A DNA stretch of 64,000 bases from JAVBWI01 sp036677445 (lineage in GTDB: Bacteria > Bacillota > Clostridia > Christensenellales > CAG-138). The stretch spans positions 365,746-429,745 of the forward strand of contig JAVBWI010000004.1 of NCBI GenBank assembly GCA_036677445.1. Direction: 5' to 3'. The notes beneath the pieces were generated by a model. That model ran no database searches. It was given only the letters and a program-made list of their open reading frames with translations, and had not been told where the DNA came from. Of the stretch, positions 58,132 to 64,000 are shown one piece after another (positions within the stretch are counted from its first letter, which is position 1; every line of letters begins with the position of its first letter). Position numbers and translations under genes: made by a program.

Positions 58132-59868
58132 ATGCATATACGTCACTCCATTCGTTTTCGGATTCTGTTCGGGTTTGTGCTGTCGCTGACAGTGATTTTT
58201 ATATCTCTGCTTTGCTATGCCAATTTAAAAATGCGGCCGGACAGCATGCGCGCGGTGCAGCGGCAGGGCACTATGCTGGCCGAATCCAAAGCATCCGAGG
58301 TAGGGATGTGGATATACCGCAAAATCAGCGAATTCCGGGTACTGGCCGAGGCGCCCGCTTTTAAATCCGCGGATGTACGCGGCATTACCCCGCTGATACA
58401 CAACCTTACAGAAAGTTTCAAGGATGGCGGGGACACCATGGAAACCTTTGCCTACGGGGGCGCAAACGTATACAGTGGCTTCAACTGGGTGAATGCGGAA
58501 GCAATACTGGACCTGATTTTGTATGAAGATTATAACCAGGTGTTGAAGGACAGCGCAGAATGCAACATAGGCGATCCCATTTTATCCCGTGAAAATAAGG
58601 AGGTTCTGCTTTTTTACTATCCCATTACCGGTTACGGCGGAGCCATAGACGGAATGCTGTGCAGCGCCGTTCCTCTTGTGCGGCTAAAGGAAATTGTCAA
58701 TACCATCCGCATCTATGACGGGAAAACATGGGTTATGGACAGCGACGGGCATATATTCACCACAAGCGAAAGCTATTTTCACCGGCGGGTACTCGACGAC
58801 GGGCAGATACAAAGTCTCCTTTCCGCCTGCGATATGACCCAGCCCGGTAGCGTACCCGCCATGAATGTGGACGGACGGGTAAGTACGCTTTTTTACGCCC
58901 CCGTTCCGCATTCGCCGGATTGGATATTTTGCGGGCTGGTTGACAACAGCGAGATTTACCGGCATGTTGACGGCATGGTATTTGAGCTGACAGTGGTCTG
59001 TCTGTTGCTGCTTATTGCAAGCGCATGCATGGCTATTGTGCTGGCCCGTTCGGTGGTAAAGCCCATGCGGCAGCTTCAGGCTCGGATGGATTTGGTTGAG
59101 CGCGGAAATCTGGAAGCCTACTATCAGCCGAGCACGAAGGACGAAATTTGTTATCTTGGCCGTTCGTACAACAGCATGCTGGACCGTATCAATAAGCTGA
59201 TTGCACGCATTTACGAAGAGCAGGCCAGCAAACGTAAGGCGGAACTGCAGGTTATGCAGGCACAAATCAAGCCGCATTTCCTCTATAATACGTTGGATAA
59301 CATTAAATGGATGGCGAAGGAGCACAGCGCGGAAGATATTGCGAAAACGGTGACATCGCTGTCCACTTTTTGCAGAGTATTTCTGAGCGAAGGCAAAGAG
59401 GAGATCCCTCTTTATCAGGAATTCCGGCACACCGCGTCGTATCTTGATATTCAGCAAATGCGCTATGCGCAGCTTCTTACCTACGAAATAGAACTCGATG
59501 ACGGCGTTCGGGATTGCCCCATAATTAAAATCATCGTGCAGCCGCTTGTGGAAAATGCCATTTATCATGGTATCAAGCATAAAAAGCAGGGTGGGCATAT
59601 CCGTGTGAGCGCATGGGGCGAAGACACGAATATATATATACGCGTTGAGGATAACGGCGTGGGTATGCGGGAGAACGCGCTTGCGGCGCTGCGCGCTTCC
59701 CTGCGCGAATCCCGTGCCGACGGAAATTACGGCCTTCACAATATCTGCGAAAGGCTGAAGCTGGCTTATGAAAACCAAGCCAGGCTTACATTGGAAAGCG
59801 TGTATGGCGAAGGCACCAAGGTAACCGTCATGATACCAAGGAGGCAAGAATGTACAGAGTTGTTATAG
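58132..59868 (+). CDS. YesM-type sensor histidine kinase
   Basis: Start at ATG 58132 (MHIRHSIRFRILFGF; AAGGAAATACAGG upstream), 578 residues; a nearby in-frame ATG at 58111 is an alternative. TM1 (about 8-28), an extracytoplasmic Cache-like sensor (about 30-280), TM2 (about 284-305), HAMP (about 306-358), a His_kinase domain with phospho-acceptor His382 in QIKPHFLYNTLDN, and an HATPase ending DNGVGM and YGLHNICERL. This class senses external small molecules. It overlaps its regulator gene by 19 nt. The flanking reductases suggest it senses their electron acceptor. Confidence 0.9.
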   Translation: MHIRHSIRFRILFGFVLSLTVIFISLLCYANLKMRPDSMRAVQRQGTMLAESKASEVGMWIYRKISEFRVLAEAPAFKSADVRGITPLIHNLTESFKDGGDTMETFAYGGANVYSGFNWVNAEAILDLILYEDYNQVLKDSAECNIGDPILSRENKEVLLFYYPITGYGGAIDGMLCSAVPLVRLKEIVNTIRIYDGKTWVMDSDGHIFTTSESYFHRRVLDDGQIQSLLSACDMTQPGSVPAMNVDGRVSTLFYAPVPHSPDWIFCGLVDNSEIYRHVDGMVFELTVVCLLLLIASACMAIVLARSVVKPMRQLQARMDLVERGNLEAYYQPSTKDEICYLGRSYNSMLDRINKLIARIYEEQASKRKAELQVMQAQIKPHFLYNTLDNIKWMAKEHSAEDIAKTVTSLSTFCRVFLSEGKEEIPLYQEFRHTASYLDIQQMRYAQLLTYEIELDDGVRDCPIIKIIVQPLVENAIYHGIKHKKQGGHIRVSAWGEDTNIYIRVEDNGVGMRENALAALRASLRESRADGNYGLHNICERLKLAYENQARLTLESVYGEGTKVTVMIPRRQECTELL

Positions 59869-60593
59869 CCGATGATGAGGATATCATCCGCCGCGGGCTT
59901 ACCCGGCAGATTGAACAAATGGGGCTGGATGCGCGCGTAGTGGCAACTGCGGCGGATGGGGAGGAAACGCTCCGGGTCGTAGAAGAATATGACCCCGAAA
60001 TACTGCTTCTGGACATCAACATGCCATTTCTGGATGGCCTTGAATGCCTGCGCAGACTCCGAGAAAGCGGATGCGAGTGTGCAGTATTGATACTTACAGG
60101 CTACGACCGCTTCGATTACGCGCAAAAGGCCATACCTTATGAAGTCTCGCAATATCTGCTCAAGCCCGTAGAGGATCAGGAGTTTAAAACCGCGATGACT
60201 GAGGCAATACGAAAGTACGATATCCGCAGGGATGAACGAGACCTGCTGCGTAAAGCCCTGCCGCCCTGCAGGGAGGGCAACGTGGTGGCATATTTGAAAA
60301 AACATTTTATGGATCAGGAGATTTCAGTGGAAGGGCTTGAAGAACAGTTCAATATGAGCCGGACGGCCTTGCTCAAAGCCGTAAAGACCGCCACCGGAAT
60401 GGGCTGCATCGAATATATAACGGCCTTGCGCGTCGAATACGCTTCAAGGCTTTTAACAGGCAGGCAGGCATATACCGTGCGTGAGATCGCCGAAATGGCA
60501 GGCTATCCCGACCAGCATTATTTTAGCAGGGTATTTAAAAACTGCCGAGGGCTTTCCCCCAGAGAGTACCGGGAAAAGAACTTACTCCAATGA
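59850..60593 (+). CDS. YesN-type response regulator with AraC output
   Basis: The protein has 247 residues; AAGGAGG precedes the ATG within the kinase gene. Receiver (about 1-120): D8, D9 and D11 pocket, phosphoacceptor Asp55 in ILLLDINMP, Lys in LLKPVE. AraC-type double HTH (about 145-245; VREIAEMAGYPDQHYFSRVFKNCRGLSPREYR). It probably activates the reductase gene 139 bp downstream and perhaps the divergent one at 58035. Confidence 0.92.
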   Translation: MYRVVIADDEDIIRRGLTRQIEQMGLDARVVATAADGEETLRVVEEYDPEILLLDINMPFLDGLECLRRLRESGCECAVLILTGYDRFDYAQKAIPYEVSQYLLKPVEDQEFKTAMTEAIRKYDIRRDERDLLRKALPPCREGNVVAYLKKHFMDQEISVEGLEEQFNMSRTALLKAVKTATGMGCIEYITALRVEYASRLLTGRQAYTVREIAEMAGYPDQHYFSRVFKNCRGLSPREYREKNLLQ

Positions 60594-60732
60594 TAGAGTC
60601 CCCTCAGCCCGGAACAAATCTCCACAAAAACACGATATTTGTGTAAATACGAACAGCTTGCAGTGTAGTACGATATGTGTATGAATGTCACTTTTATAAC
60701 AAAGTGGCCAATACGGAAAGGAGCTACATTGC

Positions 60733-62586
60733 ATGAAAAAAATTGTCTGCATCGTACTGTGCGCTTTCATGTTGCTTGGCCTGGCGGCCTGCAGCGCACC
60801 CGCCGCAGAACCAAGCGCACCCGACCAACCCGTCCAGCCTACCGGGGCTGCCGCCCCCGCCGGGCTATATAATCCCGGCGTGTATGAAGCCGCCGCGAAA
60901 GGAAACAACGGCGATGTGCGCGTGGAAGTGACCGTGGACTTAAACAGCATTACCGATGTGAAAATTGCCGAGCATGGTGAAACAGCGGGGATTTCCGACA
61001 AAGCGATTTCTGACATCCCCGCCGCAATCGTTGCGGGGCAAACGCTCAATGTGGATGCCGTATCCGGCGCTACCAATACCAGCAAAGCGATACTCGCCGC
61101 TGTGGAAGATTGCCTTACGCAAGCCGGAGCGGATATTGCCGCGCTTAAAGCGGCATCCAGCGCAGCCGCGCCCGTATCGTACGAAAGCGAACTGACGGCC
61201 GATGTCATCGTAATCGGCGGCGGCGGCGCGGGGCTTGCGTCGGCTGTGTCCGCAACACAAAACGGCGCTTCAGTAATCGTAATTGAAAAAATGGGCGCTG
61301 TGGGCGGTAATACGATTGTATGCGGCGGTATTTACAACTGCCCCGATCCCGGGCTTCAGGAACCGGAAGGCATAGAAGATTCCCCCGAGTTCTATGCCCA
61401 GCAGACCTGGGAAGGCGGCGACAAGATAGCCAACAAGGATCTTGTGGACGTTCTGTGCTTCAACGCTTACGACGGTCTGCAGTGGCTCAAGAGCATGGGT
61501 ATGCAGTTCTCCGATAAAATCAGCCAGGGCGCCGGCGCTCTGTACCCCCGTACACACGGCTCGCTCGACAGCATGGGTACCGGCTATATTAAAACATATA
61601 TGAAGGTGCTTGGCGACCAGGGCGATAAGGTGCAGGTATTGACCAGCACCAAGGGCGAAAGCCTCATTACCGACAGTACGGGCCGCGTAATTGGAGTAAA
61701 CGCCACCAACCCTGACGGAAGCCCTCTGACGCTGCACGCGAATAAGGGTGTTGTTATCGCCACCGGCGGCTTCTCGGCGAACGTTGAAATGCGCCAGCAG
61801 TACAACACCAGCGGCAAGTGGCCGGAACTTGGTTCGAACGTTATGACGACCAATACGCCCGGCATCACTGGCGACGGCATCATAATGGCGGAAGCGGCAG
61901 GCGCCAGTCTCGTGGATATGGAGCAGATTCAGCTTCTGTACCTGGGAAATCCCAAAACAGGCGGCATGACCCGTTATACCCCGAGGGGCCTTTCCGGTAC
62001 GGACCAGATCATATTCATCAACAAGGAAGGAAAGCGGTTTGTACGTGAGGACGGCCGCCGTGACGTGATTTGCAGCGCGCTGCTCAGTCAGACGGACGGG
62101 CTGATGTACATTGTGGAATCCGGCGATGGAGACTTCATCCCCATCGACCAACTCAAAACGGGCGACGGCATTCCCGCCAGGGAGGCGGAAGCCAACGGCG
62201 AGTTGATCATAGCCGAAACGCTGGAGGAACTGGCAGAGAAGATTGGCTGCGACCCCGCAACGCTCAAGGCCACCATCGACAGCTTCAATGCCGACGTAGA
62301 TGCAAAATCGGACGAGTTCGGCCGTACCCTTTATTCCACCAAATTGACCAAGGGCCCCTACGTGGCCTGCCCCCGCGTTGCCTGCGTACACCACACCATG
62401 GGCGGCATACAGATCGATACGCTCTGCCGTGTGCTGGATAAGGACGGTCAGGCCATCCCCGGCCTGTATGCCGCGGGCGAAGTCACCGGCGGCGTACATG
62501 GCGGCAACCGTCTTGGCGGGAACGCGGTCGTGGATACCGTCGTGTTCGGCAAGCTTTCGGGCGAGAGCGCGGCGGCCGGGAAGTAA
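60733..62586 (+). CDS. Lipoprotein flavin reductase: FMN-binding plus FAD fumarate-reductase-like domains
   Basis: The protein has 617 residues; AAGGAG precedes the ATG. Lipobox LGLAAC. The FMN-binding domain (about 40-120) has an intact flavinylation motif VDAVSGATNTS. FAD_binding_2 domain (about 155-617, GGGGAGLASA) with VHHTMGGIQID and GEVTGGVHGGNRLGGNA. It is the complete form of the enzyme at 56266. Family members reduce fumarate, urocanate, cinnamates and other enoates outside the cell, with electrons from a membrane quinone or flavin carrier. It follows the YesM/YesN pair and has its own terminator. Confidence 0.92.
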   Translation: MKKIVCIVLCAFMLLGLAACSAPAAEPSAPDQPVQPTGAAAPAGLYNPGVYEAAAKGNNGDVRVEVTVDLNSITDVKIAEHGETAGISDKAISDIPAAIVAGQTLNVDAVSGATNTSKAILAAVEDCLTQAGADIAALKAASSAAAPVSYESELTADVIVIGGGGAGLASAVSATQNGASVIVIEKMGAVGGNTIVCGGIYNCPDPGLQEPEGIEDSPEFYAQQTWEGGDKIANKDLVDVLCFNAYDGLQWLKSMGMQFSDKISQGAGALYPRTHGSLDSMGTGYIKTYMKVLGDQGDKVQVLTSTKGESLITDSTGRVIGVNATNPDGSPLTLHANKGVVIATGGFSANVEMRQQYNTSGKWPELGSNVMTTNTPGITGDGIIMAEAAGASLVDMEQIQLLYLGNPKTGGMTRYTPRGLSGTDQIIFINKEGKRFVREDGRRDVICSALLSQTDGLMYIVESGDGDFIPIDQLKTGDGIPAREAEANGELIIAETLEELAEKIGCDPATLKATIDSFNADVDAKSDEFGRTLYSTKLTKGPYVACPRVACVHHTMGGIQIDTLCRVLDKDGQAIPGLYAAGEVTGGVHGGNRLGGNAVVDTVVFGKLSGESAAAGK

Positions 62587-62610
62587 AGCCAGAATCAAAC
62601 GTCATGGATT

Positions 62611-62642
62611 GGGGGGGCTGCACTCAAATGGGCAGCCCCCCC
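62611..62642 (+). terminator. Terminator-like hairpin after the reductase gene
   Basis: The 11-bp G/C stem GGGGGGGCTGC / GCAGCCCCCCC with a 10-nt loop lies 25 bp after the stop; a T-tract (CTTTTT) comes only later. Confidence 0.7.
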
Positions 62643-62687
62643 TCGGTGAGATAACTTTTTCATTGTACTAAAGCTTGTGTCCTTACC

Positions 62688-62741
62688 TGGTGCCAAAGGC
62701 GGACTCGAACACACACGGTATCGCTACGGAACGAATTATGA
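62688..62741 (-). pseudogene. Decayed 3' half of a tRNA-Leu gene
   Basis: Read on the minus strand the end is GCCTTTGGCACCA with a CCA tail. Before it is a T-arm with GTTCGAGTCC and a long class II variable arm GTTCCGTAGCGATACCGT, as in leucine tRNAs. The T-stem has mismatches, the anticodon side reads CTCATAATTCG (close to CTCAAAATCCG), and the 5' half is absent. Such 3' ends are common remnants of integrase attachment sites. Confidence 0.75.
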
Positions 62742-62766
62742 GCAGTGAAAACCCTAACAGCCCACT

Positions 62767-63786
62767 TCAGTATTCCTGTATGGGCAGCCACCCTGCTTCA
62801 ACGAATTGCGAAAGCGTTTTCTGCGTGGTACCGTACGTTATAAACTCTTCAGGCCGCATGCCTTCAGGCTCATATGCTCTTGCGAACTCCTTTACGGTCA
62901 TCAGCCTGGCTATCACATCTTTAGGCACCTCTTCTTCTATGTGCAGCCCCTGCGGCGCCTGCGAAAGCTGCTGCTGAATGCCTGTGGAAATGGACATTGA
63001 CATGTCCGCTCCTGCAAGCATAATTGCATGATATCCGCCCCGCATGCCCGCAGGCATCAGTTTCGAATCGTATCCGCGTTCTTTCACGATCTGATACGCG
63101 CGTTTGATGACAGCCGTGCCAGCTTGTATGATATCGCTTTCCAGCACGCCTGCATGCGTATCCTGCGCTACATCGCGCAGGTAATCATCCAAACGCCCGA
63201 CCATCACCACTGAAAATGCACGCCCGGGCAGTATGCCCGCCTTCTTCGCGCGCTGCGCGCCCATCCATTGGCGTTTTGCGATCTCCACGGCCTGAGGTAC
63301 CGTAAAGCTTACAGTTCCCACGGTGGTGATGCCGATCGCGGCGCATTCTTCCATAGCGTCAAGCCCCGCGCCGGTTCCGGGAAGTTTGACAGCGATGTTG
63401 GGCGCCCATGCATGCAGCCGTTTCGCCATTTCCAGCATATACGCCGCATCGCCGGGAAGGCATGGGTTGACCTGCGCGCACACATACCCCTGCGCTTTCT
63501 TCGTAGCGTGGAATATCGGCTCAAACTTTGCCGCAATCTGTATCGTTACGCGGCGAATCAGCTCCTCCGCCTTTTCCGATCCCTTCAAGCCTTTGGGTAT
63601 ATCTAAAAGATACGGCTTCCATTCCTCCGGAAACCCGTACAAAGAGCGTTTGACCAGCAGCGGGTTTGTCGTAACGCCCGTAGCGCCGTTCTCAATGGCC
63701 TGCTCCATTTCGTTAAGGTTCGCGCTGTCATGCCACCAGAAAGAAGCCGTGTTACGCAGCCATTTTAAGTATTCGTTCGTAACCAA
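62767..63786 (-). CDS. Transaldolase family protein
   Basis: The protein has 339 residues, starting at TTG with GGAGG 7 nt upstream. TIM barrel of the transaldolase family: ATGVTTNPLL near the start, the Schiff-base Lys in NIAVKLPGTG, and TVGTVSFTVPQA. It is closer to the larger, divergent transaldolase-like proteins than to TalB or the 215-residue FSA/TalC type. It should transfer or cleave a three-carbon unit of a sugar phosphate. No related pathway gene adjoins it; the SIS isomerase and PTS are far away. Confidence 0.85.
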   Translation of the reverse strand: MVTNEYLKWLRNTASFWWHDSANLNEMEQAIENGATGVTTNPLLVKRSLYGFPEEWKPYLLDIPKGLKGSEKAEELIRRVTIQIAAKFEPIFHATKKAQGYVCAQVNPCLPGDAAYMLEMAKRLHAWAPNIAVKLPGTGAGLDAMEECAAIGITTVGTVSFTVPQAVEIAKRQWMGAQRAKKAGILPGRAFSVVMVGRLDDYLRDVAQDTHAGVLESDIIQAGTAVIKRAYQIVKERGYDSKLMPAGMRGGYHAIMLAGADMSMSISTGIQQQLSQAPQGLHIEEEVPKDVIARLMTVKEFARAYEPEGMRPEEFITYGTTQKTLSQFVEAGWLPIQEY

Positions 63787-63824
63787 TTTGCCGCCTCCCT
63801 ATCCGCGCAATTACATTGCGCCCA

Positions 63825-64000
63825 GCTTGTCGAAAAAGTACCTTGCGGCACTTTTTCGAGGATTACAGGAACAACCTGTGCCTTACGGTGACGGCGACGG
63901 CCCGCAGGCCTAGTGTCCGAGGCGTCTCCCGCCGAGGACCGGTTGTTCCTGCAAGGAAAGCCTTGCGCCGCAAGGCTTTCCGCCGCCACCGCACATGTCG
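63825..64000 (+). repeat. R1 three-hairpin repeat, copy C, reaching the window edge
   Basis: Hairpin 1 TCGAAAAAGT...ACTTTTTCGA (63830-63859), hairpin 2 CAGGAACAACC...GGTTGTTCCTG with a long variable interior (about 63 nt), hairpin 3 GGAAAGCCTTGC...GCAAGGCTTTCC, then GCCGCCACCGCACATGTCG at the very end. It is almost identical to copy A outside the variable interior. It may continue beyond 64000. Confidence 0.88.

Noticed and set aside
58684..59847. Minus-strand ORF of 387 codons opposite the YesM-type kinase
   Set aside because: The plus strand carries the kinase H-box and ATPase motifs; this frame has low-complexity composition typical of antisense.
61270..62598. Long minus-strand ORF of 442 codons opposite the flavin reductase
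   Set aside because: Shadow frame of a GC-rich gene; the plus strand encodes complete FMN and FAD motifs.
62688..62760. Intact tRNA-Leu gene
   Set aside because: Only the 3' half is recognisable and the T-stem has mismatches; no acceptor 5' strand or D-arm is found.

Overview
The window looks like a chromosomal segment of an anaerobic Gram-positive bacterium of the class Clostridia; order and genus cannot be fixed from this sequence alone. The evidence is a Spo0A-type regulator, strong AGGAGG ribosome binding sites with ATG, GTG and TTG starts, a sortase-type surface protein, a YesM/YesN two-component pair, sugar ABC genes without their own ATPase, an [FeFe]-hydrogenase-like protein, a 2-hydroxyacyl-CoA dehydratase activase and three flavin-based reductases. 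I found no rRNA, no intact tRNA, no CRISPR array and no phage structural genes.

Layout. 1-1200: end of a hydrogenase-like gene, a LysM-CAP secreted protein and a MITE-like repeat (R2). 1214-5947: a creatinase-like M24 protein, a PIG-L deacetylase and a class III aminotransferase, divergent from a DeoR-type regulator. 5951-16268: a sigma-54 island with rpoN, a glucitol-type PTS (IIA, IIC, IIBC) with its own HPr and enzyme I, a LevR-like sigma-54 activator and a GutQ-like SIS protein; two candidate -24/-12 promoters fit this logic. 16883-18424: a repeat-rich surface protein. 18591-22242: a three-subunit molybdenum hydroxylase, divergent from a cyanophycin module (isoaspartyl dipeptidase, cyanophycinase, cyanophycin synthetase; 22406-26928).

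27126-39053 is a signalling island. It has a 1871-residue multidomain kinase whose Ser/Thr kinase domain has lost catalytic motifs, two hybrid histidine kinases, a single-domain receiver, a Spo0A paralogue with Gly at the phosphoacceptor position, a SLOG-type protein and an orphan receiver that keeps its Asp. 39394-43007 holds YmaF, an IS3 remnant and a TetR-controlled flavin reductase with a tandemly duplicated promoter region. 43344-47591 is a large dehydratase activase. 47725-55896 is a disaccharide phosphorolysis locus (ABC transporter, GH65 phosphorylase, YesL protein, AraC regulator, beta-phosphoglucomutase). 55947-62586 holds an IclR remnant and two more flavin reductases flanking a two-component system. 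62688-64000 has a decayed tRNA-Leu 3' end, a transaldolase and a repeat copy.

Two dispersed non-coding repeat families stand out. R1 is a three-hairpin element of about 130-176 bp (12617-12747, 16284-16411, 63825-64000) with paired changes in its stems. R2 is a 150-170 bp element with imperfect terminal inverted repeats (1025-1194, 39159-39311). The most interesting protein-level pattern is repeated loss of phosphoacceptor or catalytic residues in regulators and PTS parts while the domain architecture stays intact.
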